Shown here: positions 45,495 to 55,023 of the stretch, one piece after another
Layout: every line of letters starts with the position of its first letter
Numbering within the stretch: the first letter of the stretch is position 1
DNA from: Parabacteroides sp. TM07-1AC
GTDB taxonomy: Bacteria > Bacteroidota > Bacteroidia > Bacteroidales > Tannerellaceae
NCBI RefSeq assembly: GCF_003480915.1
Contig: NZ_QUKD01000007.1
Span: 62,001 to 126,000 of the forward strand
Direction of reading: 5' to 3'
DNA: 64,000 nt
Translations under genes and position numbers: made by a program
Notes under the pieces: model-generated
What the model was told of the DNA's origin: nothing
The model's database searches: none
The model's input: only the letters and a program-made list of their open reading frames with translations

Positions 45495-45502
45495 TACCTT
45501 TG
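45495..45502 (+). promoter_or_regulatory. -7 element upstream of vsr
   Basis: TACCTTTG matches TAnnTTTG. The predicted message would contain a 40-codon frame (45528-45650) before the vsr ATG at 45665. Confidence 0.55.
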
Positions 45503-45527
45503 TATTAACCCAATAATATTGAACAAT

Positions 45528-45650
45528 ATGGCTGCAAAACTTGAACAACGTATAACTCAACATAGAAAGTCAAAGATTGACCTGCAAGATGGGGAGAATA
45601 ATCAACAAAAACGAAACCATTCGGATAACCCTATATTTCTTTTAATATAA
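45528..45650 (+). CDS. Possible short truncated gene before vsr
   Basis: An ATG about 19 nt after the predicted start of transcription opens a 40-residue frame (MAAKLEQRITQHRKSKIDLQD...). The first ~20 residues look protein-like and then degrade into low-complexity sequence. It may be the head of a gene, such as a methylase or HTH gene, that was deleted and replaced by vsr. It could also be a leader peptide. Confidence 0.3.
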   Translation: MAAKLEQRITQHRKSKIDLQDGENNQQKRNHSDNPIFLLI

Positions 45651-45664
45651 ACCGGAATATTCAT

Positions 45665-46204
45665 ATGGATACCCTTTCGAAAGAACAACGACACAAAAAC
45701 ATGGCTGCCGTACATTCTACCAATACTAAGCCGGAAATAATAGTAAGAAAGTATCTGTTTTCCCGTGGATTCAGATACCGTTTGAATCACCCTAGGTTAC
45801 CAGGGCACCCCGACATCGTTCTACGCAAGTACCGCACCTGTATCTTTATAAACGGTTGTTTTTGGCACGGCCACGAAGGTTGTAAATATTTTGTTATCCC
45901 AAAATCGAATACAGAATTCTGGACCAAGAAAATCAACCGTAATATTGAGCGGGATAAAAAAGTACGGAAAGAACTTATCAAAATGGGATGGTATTGTATT
46001 ACCATATGGGAATGCGAGCTAAAACCCAAAATACGCGAACAGACTCTTACCTCATTACTGTTCACTCTTAATCATATCTTTCTGAAAGATCACACAGTGA
46101 GCTATCCTATTAATGAAGATGAAGAATCGTCTATGGTGGCAGAAAAGGATATAACATTTTATGAAACAAAGAATAAGAATACGTTTAATTCAAATAAAAA
46201 ATAG
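45665..46204 (+). CDS. vsr: Very short patch repair endonuclease
   Basis: A 179-residue Vsr-type nuclease that nicks 5' of T in T:G mismatches made by deamination of 5-methylcytosine. Family marks are EQRHKNMAAVHSTNTKPE at the start, the catalytic GHPDIVL with its Asp, the zinc/active site INGCFWHGHEGC and the FWTKKINRNIERDKKVRKEL block. It has about 30 extra polar C-terminal residues. It lies downstream of two m5C methylases, a normal pairing, although it is on the other strand and separated by decayed genes. Confidence 0.92.
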   Translation: MDTLSKEQRHKNMAAVHSTNTKPEIIVRKYLFSRGFRYRLNHPRLPGHPDIVLRKYRTCIFINGCFWHGHEGCKYFVIPKSNTEFWTKKINRNIERDKKVRKELIKMGWYCITIWECELKPKIREQTLTSLLFTLNHIFLKDHTVSYPINEDEESSMVAEKDITFYETKNKNTFNSNKK

Positions 46205-46210
46205 GTAAAA

Positions 46211-46260
46211 GAAAACTAAAAAAACGGGACTGCCATCTTTCCCAAGACACAATCCCGCTT
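46211..46260 (-). terminator. Possible terminator after the efflux operon
   Basis: On the minus strand CGGGA...TCCCG (5-bp stem, long loop) is followed by a T-rich run. The stem is short, so confidence is low. Confidence 0.4.
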
Positions 46261-46294
46261 CAAATCTAGAATAAATAATAGAGAAGGTTTACGG

Positions 46295-47659
46295 TTACTT
46301 TTCTCTTCCGCCACCCAGTGCATGATAAAGGTTTACCACACTCTGTATCTCAGAAAAACGGTTGGCCGTTTGTGACAGTTGCGCACTCAGTAAAGATTGG
46401 CGGGCGGTCAGGACTTCCAGATAAGTAGAAGTACCGTGCTCCATCAGCAGAGAGGTGCTTTTCAAGGCCTTTTCCAGCGAAACGATCTGCTTGTCGAACA
46501 AGATCGTTTTCTCCCGGCTTGTCTGATAAGCAACCAACGCATCGTTCACTTCGCTTCCGGCATTCAGTAAAGTCTGCTGAAAAGCCAGGCTGGCTTCTTC
46601 CTGTTGTGCCTGCGCGATGCGGTATTGGGCAATGACCTGTCCACGGTTGAACAAAGGCTGTGTCAACGAGCCGACTGCCGAAGCCAGGAACTTACCCGGA
46701 TTGACAATCATCGCCCCTGCCGAGTTGGTCCAACCCGCACTCCCGCTCAGCACTACGGAAGGATAAAAAGAGGCGCGGGCCTGATTGGTTCCATAGAACG
46801 CTGCTTCCAGTGAACGCTCTGCCGAACGGACGTCAGGACGGTTGGATAACATCTGAACAGGAACACCTACCGACAAGTCCTCCGGAAACTGTTGCTCATC
46901 CAATGTGCCCCGTTCAAAATAACGGGGCGTCTCGGCCAGCAGCAAAGCCAGACTGTTCTCCACCTGATTGATCTGCTCTTTCAGATCGAGGGCGGATGCC
47001 TGTACCTGATAATAAGCAGCTTCCATCTGTGACACGGCCGCCTCATCAGCCATGCCCGCATTCATCAGTGCACGGGTAGAAGAAACCGTTTCACGCCATG
47101 CCTCCTCCGTCTCACACGTGATGGCAAGCTGTTCATCCAGCATCAACAGCGTATAATAGGAATTGGCGATTCCGGCTACCAGCTGGGTCCGCACGGCCTG
47201 CCGGTAATCCTCGCTTTGTGCGTAAACCGCTTTTGCCTGCAGTTTAGCGTTGTGCATACGCCCGAATATATCAAGCTCCCAACTGGCAGTGACAGGCAGC
47301 GAATAAGTCTGTGTCGCCTTGCGGGTATCAAAACTGCTCACGGTACCTTGCGGAGACAAGGCAAACGAAGGCAGGAATGCCAGACGGGCGGACATCAAAG
47401 CCGCTTCGGCCTCCTTCACACGGAGCTGTGCCGACTGATAGTCAGTATTGTTCTGCAGTCCCTGTTCGATAAGGGCCTGCAACTTCGGATCGGAGAAAAG
47501 CTCATGCCAGTCTCTGTCACCTATTCCGGCAGTGTCGGCCGTCTCTATCCCTTCTCCGTACAAATTGTCGGGTACGGCCGTTTCCGGTTTATATTTACTG
47601 TATATACCACAACTGCTCAACAGAACAGTAACTGCGGATAACAGAATTATCTTCTTCAT
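46295..47659 (-). CDS. Outer-membrane efflux lipoprotein (OprM/TolC-like)
   Basis: A 454-residue NodT-type outer-membrane factor. It starts with a lipoprotein signal ending LLSSC (Cys17). Two OEP repeats follow: VKEAEAALMSARLAFLPSFALS in the first half and FYGTNQARASFYPSVVLSG in the second, giving the trimeric barrel and alpha-tunnel. It forms the exit duct for the RND pump encoded just upstream (11 bp gap). Substrates are probably lipophilic drugs or bile salts (inference). It is the last gene of the operon. Confidence 0.93.
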   Translation of the reverse strand: MKKIILLSAVTVLLSSCGIYSKYKPETAVPDNLYGEGIETADTAGIGDRDWHELFSDPKLQALIEQGLQNNTDYQSAQLRVKEAEAALMSARLAFLPSFALSPQGTVSSFDTRKATQTYSLPVTASWELDIFGRMHNAKLQAKAVYAQSEDYRQAVRTQLVAGIANSYYTLLMLDEQLAITCETEEAWRETVSSTRALMNAGMADEAAVSQMEAAYYQVQASALDLKEQINQVENSLALLLAETPRYFERGTLDEQQFPEDLSVGVPVQMLSNRPDVRSAERSLEAAFYGTNQARASFYPSVVLSGSAGWTNSAGAMIVNPGKFLASAVGSLTQPLFNRGQVIAQYRIAQAQQEEASLAFQQTLLNAGSEVNDALVAYQTSREKTILFDKQIVSLEKALKSTSLLMEHGTSTYLEVLTARQSLLSAQLSQTANRFSEIQSVVNLYHALGGGREK

Positions 47660-47670
47660 ATTTTATTATT

Positions 47671-50600
47671 TTAGTTGTTTATATCAGACGTGCCACGCTC
47701 CGCATTACTTCTCTCCTGCTCCAGGGCCACCTGCACATCGGCTTCTTCTTCCATCGGCTTACGGATCTTCTCTTGTAAAAACTCGAAGATAATATAGAAC
47801 ACCGGAACTACGAATAACAACGCCAGCGTTCCGACTGCCATACCACCGACAACACCTGTTCCCAACGAACTGTTACCGTTGGCACCGGCACCGGAGGAGA
47901 ACATCAATGGAAGCATACCGAAGATCATCGTAAGCACCGTCATCAGGATCGGACGCAGACGGACCTGGGCGGCAGAATAAGCCGACTCGACAATACCCAT
48001 TCCTTTACGGCGGCGCTCTATCGCATATTCCGTGATCAGAATGGCCGTCTTCGCCAGCAAACCGATCAACATGATCACCCCTGTCTGCAGGTAAATATTA
48101 TTCTCCAGTCCGAATATCTTAGCAAACAGGAAACTACCCATCAAACCGAACGGCACGGAGAGGATAACGGCGAACGGCACCAGGAAGCTCTCATATAAAC
48201 AAGCCAGGATCAGATAAATAAGCAAAATACAAACCACATAGATAAACAGCGTTTTCGCACCACCGCTATTCGATTCTTCACGGGCCATACCACCATATTC
48301 ATAACCATATCCCGTAGGCAGCGTCTGGGCTGCCACCTCTTCGATGACCTTCTGCACCTCACCGGAAGAATAACCTTCAGCCGGATTCACATTTGCCGTG
48401 ATAGCGCTGTACAGGTTGAAACGGTTAGATACTTCCGGACCAAGCACCTTATTCAATGTCACAAACTGGCTTATCGGCGCCATTTCCGTTCCGTTGCGAA
48501 CAAACATATTATTCAGCGACTGTTCGTCCAGACGATATTCAGGGGAAGCCTGCATCATCACACGGTATACTTTTCCAAACTGATTGTAATTGGATATATA
48601 TGCACCACCACAATAACTGCCCAAGGCATCGAGTATGGTAGCCGGCGAAATACCTGCACGCTTACATTTGGCGGCATCGATATCGACCGACACCTGCGGG
48701 AAGTTCATCGCATAAGAGGTATATGCCATCGCAACTTCCGGACGCTGATTCAAGGCTCCCAGGAACTGCATAGTCGAGTTGTAGAAAGCCGTCATGTCGC
48801 CACCGGTCTTGTCCTGCAGGTTCAACTCGATGGAGTTACCCATACCATAACCGGGGATCATCGCCGGTTGGAAACTGAATATCTGTGCTTCCTTTATCGC
48901 ATAGAACTGGGCATTCAGGCGGCCAACCACGGCATCCGACGAATGCTCTTCCCCTTTTCGTTCGCTCCAGTCTTTTAAACGAATAACGATCGTACCGTAA
49001 GAGGTTCCTTGTCCGGACATAAGTCCGTATCCTGCCACCTTTGCATAATGTTCTATTTCAGGAGTATTTTTCAATATATCCTCCAGTTTGTCCATGACCT
49101 TTGTCGTTTCACCTAACGTACTACCCGGTGAAGTGCTGACATTTACCATGATCACACCCTGGTCTTCCTGCGGAACGAGCCCTGTCTTGGTGCTCGACAT
49201 CAGAAATGCCAGCAAAACAATAGCAGCTGCAGTCAACGTCCATACCATCCAGCGGTGATGGATAAAGAACATGACACCTTTCTTATATTTGCCCAATACA
49301 GCGTTGAATGAAGCGTTATAGGCTGCACGAACTCGTCCGTTAAGACTTTTCGCACTCTTATTTCCATCCGAAGGACGCATAAGTATGGCACAAAGTGCCG
49401 GACACAACGTCAAGGCTGAAATCATGGAAAGACCGACTGAAGTCGCCATCGTAATACCGAACTGCGTATAGAAAATACCGGATGTTCCTCCCATGAATGT
49501 CACAGGGATAAATACTGCCATAAACACGCAGGTACAGGAAACGATAGCCATCGTTACATCTCCCATCGCATCCTTAGTGGCAAGATAGGAGGATTTATAT
49601 CCGGCATCGAACTTCGACTGCACCGCCTCCACCACCACGATCGCATCATCCACAACGGTTCCGATCGCAAGCACAAGAGCAAATAAGGTCAGGATATTGA
49701 TACTGAACCCGGCAATCATCAGGCAAGCGAATGTTCCGACCAGCGAGACTATGATAGATATGGAAGGAATCAGCGTACTCTTGAAATCCTGCAGGAAGAA
49801 ATAAACCACGAGGATTACCAGTAAGATGGCAATGACCAACGTTTCCACCACATTATGGATAGAGGCGAACAGGAAGTCGTTCGAACTCATCATCGTCACA
49901 AACTCCGTTCCCTTCGGAAGATCCTTCTCCATTATATTCATCTGAGCAGTGATCTTCTCATTCACAGCCGTTGCATTGGAACCTGCCACCTGGAATACCA
50001 TGAACATAACGGCAGGTTTACCGTCCATCTCACTCTTGAAACTATAGGAAAGTGTTCCCAGTTCCACGTTAGCCACATCTTTCAGACGGAGCACCGAACC
50101 GTCGCTCTGCGAACGGACAACCGTGTTCCTGAATTCATCCACACTCTTCAAACGTCCGCGATACTTCATCGTGAACTGGAAAACATTCATCGAGTTCTCG
50201 CCCAACGAACCTGTCGGCGCTTCGATATTTTGTTCACCGAGTACGGCTGTTACATCCGACGGAACCAACCCGTATTGTGCCATCAATTCCGGTTTCAGCC
50301 AGATACGCATACTATAGGTATCGCCCAGCTCCATGACGTCGCCCACGCCTTCTATACGTTTGATCTGAGGGATCACATTGATGTCCAGATAATTGGCAAG
50401 GAATGTCTGGTCATAATTACCATCCGTACAGACAAACGAGTTGATCTGCAGGAAACTGGTCTGACGCTTCTGGGTAGTCACACCGATCTTGGTCACTTCG
50501 GCGGGCAACAATCCCTGTGCTTTGGATACGCGGTTCTGTACATTGACCGCCGCCATATCCGGGTCCGTTCCCTGCTTGAAATAAACCTGTATGGTAGCCG

Positions 50601-50862
50601 AACCGGCATTGGTAGCAGTAGACGTAATATACATCATGTCTTCCACCCCGTTGATACTCTCCTCCAACGGCATGATAACGCTGTTCATTACCGCTTCCGC
50701 ATCGGCTCCCGTATAATTGGCCGACACATAGACTGTAGGCGGTGCAATATCAGGATACTGCTCCACCGGCAGTGTAAAAAGCGAAATAAGCCCCACAGCG
50801 AGGATCAGCACGGAAATGGATATAGCCATCACCGGCCGTTTTATAAATATATTACCTTTCAT
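47671..50862 (-). CDS. RND efflux pump (AcrB/MexB-like)
   Basis: A 1063-residue HAE1-type transporter. It has twelve transmembrane helices in two blocks, the GXXXD-like proton relay in AIGTVVDDAIVVVEAVQ (two adjacent Asp) and the family start MKGNIFIKRPVMAISISVLILAVGLISL. Two large periplasmic porter domains lie after TM1 and TM7. It uses the proton gradient to push substrates into the outer-membrane duct. It lies 10 bp after the adaptor gene and 11 bp before the outer-membrane factor. Length is as expected (about 1030-1060). Confidence 0.96.
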   Translation of the reverse strand: MKGNIFIKRPVMAISISVLILAVGLISLFTLPVEQYPDIAPPTVYVSANYTGADAEAVMNSVIMPLEESINGVEDMMYITSTATNAGSATIQVYFKQGTDPDMAAVNVQNRVSKAQGLLPAEVTKIGVTTQKRQTSFLQINSFVCTDGNYDQTFLANYLDINVIPQIKRIEGVGDVMELGDTYSMRIWLKPELMAQYGLVPSDVTAVLGEQNIEAPTGSLGENSMNVFQFTMKYRGRLKSVDEFRNTVVRSQSDGSVLRLKDVANVELGTLSYSFKSEMDGKPAVMFMVFQVAGSNATAVNEKITAQMNIMEKDLPKGTEFVTMMSSNDFLFASIHNVVETLVIAILLVILVVYFFLQDFKSTLIPSISIIVSLVGTFACLMIAGFSINILTLFALVLAIGTVVDDAIVVVEAVQSKFDAGYKSSYLATKDAMGDVTMAIVSCTCVFMAVFIPVTFMGGTSGIFYTQFGITMATSVGLSMISALTLCPALCAILMRPSDGNKSAKSLNGRVRAAYNASFNAVLGKYKKGVMFFIHHRWMVWTLTAAAIVLLAFLMSSTKTGLVPQEDQGVIMVNVSTSPGSTLGETTKVMDKLEDILKNTPEIEHYAKVAGYGLMSGQGTSYGTIVIRLKDWSERKGEEHSSDAVVGRLNAQFYAIKEAQIFSFQPAMIPGYGMGNSIELNLQDKTGGDMTAFYNSTMQFLGALNQRPEVAMAYTSYAMNFPQVSVDIDAAKCKRAGISPATILDALGSYCGGAYISNYNQFGKVYRVMMQASPEYRLDEQSLNNMFVRNGTEMAPISQFVTLNKVLGPEVSNRFNLYSAITANVNPAEGYSSGEVQKVIEEVAAQTLPTGYGYEYGGMAREESNSGGAKTLFIYVVCILLIYLILACLYESFLVPFAVILSVPFGLMGSFLFAKIFGLENNIYLQTGVIMLIGLLAKTAILITEYAIERRRKGMGIVESAYSAAQVRLRPILMTVLTMIFGMLPLMFSSGAGANGNSSLGTGVVGGMAVGTLALLFVVPVFYIIFEFLQEKIRKPMEEEADVQVALEQERSNAERGTSDINN

Positions 50863-50872
50863 AGCATTACTT

Positions 50873-51976
50873 TTATTTTACTTGTGTTCCTTCACGTACC
50901 AACCCGGCACCCTCAGATACAATTTCATCACCGGCCTTCAAACCGGTCAGCACAACGTATTCGCGTCCGTCATTTATTCCGGCTACGGTAATTAACGTAG
51001 AAGTTGCTTTTCCGTCTACAACTTTATATACAAGGGTCTTATCCTGCATCTGAACGGTCGCCCCCTGCGGGATAACGATGCAGTCTTTATAGGTGCTCGG
51101 CATGATCACACTACCGGATGCCCCGCTGTGAAGCAGGCGCGACTCATTCGGGAAGACCGCACGGGCCACAACCGTACCGGTCTGCCGGTCGATCACGCCA
51201 CTGATAGATTCTATTTTACCTTTCATCCCGTACAACGAGTTATCATTCAACTGAAGATCCACTTCCGGCATATTCGCCAGAGCATCGTCCATCGTCCCGT
51301 GCTGCCGGGTCAGAGCCAGAAGCTGGTTCTCGGTCATGGAGAAATAGACATACATATCCGAATTATCAGACACCGTCGTCAACGGCTGCTGGAGGGTCGG
51401 TCCGACCAATGCTCCGGCACGGTATGGCAAAGCTCCTACAACACCGTTCGTAGGGCTCTTCACCTCCGTATAAGACAGATTATTGCGGGCATTCACGACC
51501 TGTGCTTCCGCCTGCACCAATTGTGCCTTGGCTGTGAGAAACGTATTTTCAGCCGTTTTCAGGCTAAACTCCGAAACAACCTTCTGCGCATATAGTTCCT
51601 TCGAACTGTCATACGTCAATTCTGCTGTCCCCAATCCGGCTTTTGCCGCTTCCATATTGGCTATAGCCGTTTGCAAAGCTGCCTTATAAGGAACCTGGTC
51701 TATGATAAAAAGTACTTGGCCCCGACGCACTTTCTCCCCTTCCGACACACAGAGCTTCTCAATAGTTCCCGATACTTGCGGATAGATATCGATATCCTGC
51801 CGCCCCCGGATAGTCGCCGAGTAGGAAGTTGAAAGCTCTTTATCAGCCAACGCCACTTTCATCACAGAATAAGAAGGTTTCACTTGTACATCCGGTGTTT
51901 GCTTACAGGATGTCATCCACATCGTACAACCGACAATCCCTATCAGTCGTATCCAATTCCCATTTACTTTTAGCAT
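50873..51976 (-). CDS. RND periplasmic adaptor lipoprotein (AcrA/MexA-like)
   Basis: A 367-residue membrane fusion protein with a lipoprotein signal (MTSC, Cys24). It has the lipoyl/hairpin parts YPQVSGTIEKLCVSEGEKVRRGQVLFIID and SPTNGVVGALPYRAGALVGP, with a coiled-coil hairpin between them, then beta-barrel and membrane-proximal domains. It bridges the pump and the duct. It is the first gene of the operon and is divergent from an AraC-type regulator, the likely controller. Confidence 0.94.
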   Translation of the reverse strand: MLKVNGNWIRLIGIVGCTMWMTSCKQTPDVQVKPSYSVMKVALADKELSTSYSATIRGRQDIDIYPQVSGTIEKLCVSEGEKVRRGQVLFIIDQVPYKAALQTAIANMEAAKAGLGTAELTYDSSKELYAQKVVSEFSLKTAENTFLTAKAQLVQAEAQVVNARNNLSYTEVKSPTNGVVGALPYRAGALVGPTLQQPLTTVSDNSDMYVYFSMTENQLLALTRQHGTMDDALANMPEVDLQLNDNSLYGMKGKIESISGVIDRQTGTVVARAVFPNESRLLHSGASGSVIMPSTYKDCIVIPQGATVQMQDKTLVYKVVDGKATSTLITVAGINDGREYVVLTGLKAGDEIVSEGAGLVREGTQVK

Positions 51977-52004
51977 ACTATATTATTCTTTATAAAAATT
52001 GCAT

Positions 52005-52012
52005 CAAAAGTA
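52005..52012 (-). promoter_or_regulatory. -7 element of the efflux operon
   Basis: The minus strand reads TACTTTTG, a full match, about 30 bp upstream of the adaptor ATG. The divergent spacer probably also holds the regulator's binding site, but no clear repeat was found. Confidence 0.55.
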
Positions 52013-52190
52013 GACGATGCCGATAGATGTTTAATAACACAAAATTCCCGAATACTGTCCCATTTTCTGTATTACAGTTTTTTAATAGCCTAAACGTCAA
52101 TCAGTAGACTTTTGGAATAAAAAAGATGAGAAATAGAATATCCCGGTTACTCATTTAATGCTCATCTTTACACCGATAAATGCAAACAGT

Positions 52191-53114
52191 ATGGATAATA
52201 ATGTAATAACAACGATAGACGTTGAGGATTTCAAGGACTTTAGTCACATGATAGATTATGTAGACGAGGATGTTGTAGCTGCCCGCAATCTGGAAGATAT
52301 TTCTTACAATAATATTACCATCAGATTGAATTTCTTCCTTATTATTTCCTGTGTAGAAGGATGTATCCAGCTAGACATGAACAATAAGACCTATTTGCTT
52401 AACAAAGATGACATTATTATTTGTCTGCCGACCGCGATACTGAGCCAGACAAAATTCAGTTCCGGCCATAAGCTCAGGATTATGGGATTTTCTACCAACT
52501 TTTTACATCGTGTCGTAAAAAGAGAAGAAATATCCAACAATATCTTGTCTCATATTCATAAAAATCCTCTGCGGCATATTGAAGAAAAAGACAAATCGCC
52601 GGTTAAACTATATGAGGACCTTATTATAAAGAAAATAAACGATCCGTCTATCCATTATAAGAAAGATGTGTTACATTATTTATTTTCAGCCATATTCTGC
52701 GAGATGATGGCCGCAATCTATGAATATTCAGACACCGAACTAGAGAATGAAGAGGAACCGGAAACGGGTATAAAGAGGGCTTCTTATGTTTTCAAATGTT
52801 TCATTATGGAGGTATCGAAAGACAACGGATTCCACCGGTCGGTTTCCTATTACGCCGACCGTCTCTGCTATTCGCCCAAATACGTATCCTTTGTTGTCAA
52901 GCAAGCCAGCGGACGGACCGCTCTGGAGTGGATAAACGACTCTGCCATAGAACAAATAAAGTATCAATTGAAACATTCCGACAAATCGATCAAAGAGATA
53001 GCGGACGACTTCAATTTCTCCAACTTATCTTTCTTCGGAAAATATGTAAAGAAACATTTAGGTGTATCGCCTACCAAATATCGGGATGTGCCGGAAGATA
53101 TAGGCATTTATTGA
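52191..53114 (+). CDS. AraC-family transcriptional regulator
   Basis: A 307-residue regulator with an N-terminal cupin-like sensing domain (FFLIISCVEGCIQLDMNNKTYLLNKDDIIICLP) and a C-terminal AraC double HTH (SVSYYADRLCYSPKYVSFVVKQASGRTALEWIND ... SIKEIADDFNFSNLSFFGKYVKKHLGVSPTKYR). An ATG 11 codons upstream is possible; the later start MDNNVIT fits the family. It is divergent from the RND operon and probably activates it. The inducer is unknown. Confidence 0.85.
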   Translation: MDNNVITTIDVEDFKDFSHMIDYVDEDVVAARNLEDISYNNITIRLNFFLIISCVEGCIQLDMNNKTYLLNKDDIIICLPTAILSQTKFSSGHKLRIMGFSTNFLHRVVKREEISNNILSHIHKNPLRHIEEKDKSPVKLYEDLIIKKINDPSIHYKKDVLHYLFSAIFCEMMAAIYEYSDTELENEEEPETGIKRASYVFKCFIMEVSKDNGFHRSVSYYADRLCYSPKYVSFVVKQASGRTALEWINDSAIEQIKYQLKHSDKSIKEIADDFNFSNLSFFGKYVKKHLGVSPTKYRDVPEDIGIY

Positions 53115-53124
53115 AAATGAAGAA

Positions 53125-53155
53125 AAGAGGCCGCCTGGTTAATGTGCGACCTCTT
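53125..53155 (+). terminator. Terminator after the AraC regulator gene
   Basis: Ten-base arms with one G:U pair and an 11-nt loop, followed by AAAATAAAA on the plus strand and T-rich sequence only on the other strand. Confidence 0.5.
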
Positions 53156-53375
53156 AAAATAAAAGCCGGATTGTCCTAAAATCCCTTTCCAAACAATCCT
53201 ACAGTTTAATTATGAATAATAAATGCTTCACAAAGTATAGTGCCCTGCATTAATCCCCTAGTGTGTCTTTATAATCTGATACAAAGATAACGGGGAAACA
53301 TGCCGGCATAGCAACGAATAGTTCCTCATAAATGTTCCATTTTCTTCCATTTACCATTTTTAAGAAATTTATCCG

Positions 53376-53383
53376 TACCTTTG
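53376..53383 (+). promoter_or_regulatory. -7 element of the SDR gene
   Basis: TACCTTTG matches TAnnTTTG. The leader to the ATG is about 50 nt. No TTTG at -33. Confidence 0.55.
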
Positions 53384-53440
53384 AAAGGGCAAACAGGCCC
53401 TATAAAACAATGAACTTATCCGATAAAAACGATAGACATT

Positions 53441-54256
53441 ATGGCAGATAATTATCTTGAGAAAAAGTATGAAGAGTTTCAGGCGAGAAAAAACGGAGCT
53501 GGTAAGAAAAAGACAAATTCCATTCACAAAATGCGGAGGGTATTCGTGACCGGCGGAGCCGATGGCATCGGTAAAGCAATTGTCAAAGCATTCCGAATGG
53601 CGGGTAACCGTGTAGCTTTCTGCGATACCAATGAGGTTTTGGGAAAAGAGACTGCCGAAAAAACAGGGACAACCTTTTATCATGCCGACATTTATGATAA
53701 AGAAGCACTTGACAACTGCATGCGCCATATCCTGCAAGAATGGGGCGATCTGGATATCCTGATCAACAATGCCGGCACCATCGGATATTCACCGATCACA
53801 GAAAGCAGTGTGGAAGATTTTGAGCGGATTCTGTCAATCAATCTACGCTCGACCTTCCTCACATCGCGATTATTGGCAATCCATCGTCAGTCTCAGGCGA
53901 CTCCCAATCCTTACGGAAGAATTATCAATATCTGCTCTCCACGCAACCAAAATGAATCCGGAAATGAAGGTTATGCAGCCTCCAGAGGGGGTATTTATTC
54001 TTTAACCCAGACACTTGCCCTGTCACTTTCCCCCTATCATATTACAGTCAATTCTATTATGCCGGGTTGGATACAAACGTGCGGTTATGAAGATCTTCGC
54101 CCTGAAGATCAAGCCCAGCATCCTTTCGGCAGGGTCGGGAAGCCGGAAGACATTGCACGTATATGTTTAACTCTCTGCCAGGAAGAAAACGACTTTATCA
54201 ATGGGGAAAACATTACAATCGACGGAGGCATGACAAAAAAGTTTACCTACTTTTAA
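53441..54256 (+). CDS. Short-chain dehydrogenase with altered catalytic motif
   Basis: A 271-residue SDR. It starts with about 30 polar residues (MADNYLEKKYEEFQARKNG), typical for a Bacteroidales subgroup, and then the Rossmann fold with TGGADGIGKA, the NNAG motif near residue 110 and a Ser near 166. The catalytic motif reads Tyr178-Ala-Ala-Ser-Arg182, so the usual YxxxK Lys is an Arg. The end ENITIDGGMTKK matches the family. Cofactor NAD(P)H is expected; the substrate is unknown, and activity may be reduced or altered by the Lys-to-Arg change. Confidence 0.85.
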   Translation: MADNYLEKKYEEFQARKNGAGKKKTNSIHKMRRVFVTGGADGIGKAIVKAFRMAGNRVAFCDTNEVLGKETAEKTGTTFYHADIYDKEALDNCMRHILQEWGDLDILINNAGTIGYSPITESSVEDFERILSINLRSTFLTSRLLAIHRQSQATPNPYGRIINICSPRNQNESGNEGYAASRGGIYSLTQTLALSLSPYHITVNSIMPGWIQTCGYEDLRPEDQAQHPFGRVGKPEDIARICLTLCQEENDFINGENITIDGGMTKKFTYF

Positions 54257-54325
54257 AAAAACAACAAAACCTATTGAGTTACATTGAAAAACAACAAATC
54301 TGACGATTTATTATTTAAAACATCG

Positions 54326-54333
54326 TACCTTTG
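54326..54333 (+). promoter_or_regulatory. -7 element of the nucleotidyltransferase gene
   Basis: TACCTTTG matches TAnnTTTG, with a leader of about 20 nt. Confidence 0.55.
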
Positions 54334-54359
54334 TCCCCAACACTAAATATTATGTACAT

Positions 54360-54995
54360 ATGAGACTGACACGCAAACAAACAATCTGTAACATCCCCAT
54401 TCTAAAGATCAGGGATTATTTCGATCACATCAGACCCGCCAAGATTTCACCAGATATGATCCGCGAGCATTTTGAATTAAACCAGGAACAAACTGACGAA
54501 TTGATACAGGAACTGTTAAATAACGAATACATCGAGCCGTCAGAAGGAAAATACCAACTGACAATTAAAGGGCATGCCCTTTGTGTAGCCCGGTATACCT
54601 CTCCCCTTAACAAAGCCAAAGCAGACAAACTTTTTAAGGAATTTATGGAGCGGGTTGAAGAGGTCAATACAAATGAATATTATTTGTATAAAGTATCCAA
54701 AATAGTCCTGTTCGGCAGTTATATCGATCCGGAAAAGACAGACTATTCAGACATAGACATTGCTTTCGAACTGAGTCCTAAAATAAAAAATCACAAAGAA
54801 TTCGATAGACTGAACGACCTGCGCCTTGCCGAAGCCGAAGCTGCCGGAAAAACTTTTACATCTTTTATCGACCAGATAGGATATACCGAACGTGTTGTAA
54901 TACTTAAACTGAAAAACAAAAGCCGATACATCAGTCTCCACCGTATGGACGACGCTATACTGAAGATTACAAAAACCAAGCAAGTTTATCCCTGA
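54360..54995 (+). CDS. Nucleotidyltransferase-domain protein with winged HTH
   Basis: A 211-residue protein. Residues 1-80 form a winged-helix-like region (SPDMIREHFELNQEQTDELIQELLNNEYIEPSEGKYQLT). An MNT-type nucleotidyltransferase core follows, with FGSY and YSDIDIAFEL, the classic GS...DxD. The C-terminal helices are charged. Such proteins transfer nucleotides to proteins or small molecules, or act as antitoxins (MNT/HEPN), but no HEPN partner is adjacent. Its fusion to an HTH suggests a regulatory role (inference). Confidence 0.75.
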   Translation: MRLTRKQTICNIPILKIRDYFDHIRPAKISPDMIREHFELNQEQTDELIQELLNNEYIEPSEGKYQLTIKGHALCVARYTSPLNKAKADKLFKEFMERVEEVNTNEYYLYKVSKIVLFGSYIDPEKTDYSDIDIAFELSPKIKNHKEFDRLNDLRLAEAEAAGKTFTSFIDQIGYTERVVILKLKNKSRYISLHRMDDAILKITKTKQVYP

Positions 54996-55023
54996 AAATC
55001 ACCTGATATCTGAGATTCCTTTA

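Larger units (their letters stand above)
53115..53440. other. Intergenic region with terminator and SDR promoter
   Basis: A hairpin at 53125-53155 (AAGAGGCCGC/GCGACCTCTT) ends the regulator gene. A -7 box TACCTTTG at 53376-53383 serves the dehydrogenase. A minus-strand TATCTTTG at 53282-53289 points back toward the regulator with no gene behind it; it may be chance or an antisense or small RNA promoter. Confidence 0.5.

Noticed and set aside
49855..50991. Long frame of 378 codons opposite the efflux pump gene
   Set aside because: It is the antisense shadow of the conserved AcrB-like gene; composition is His/Arg-rich and no promoter supports it.
53282..53289. Minus-strand TATCTTTG without a gene
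   Set aside because: A single box without -33 or downstream frame; probably chance, although a small RNA remains possible.
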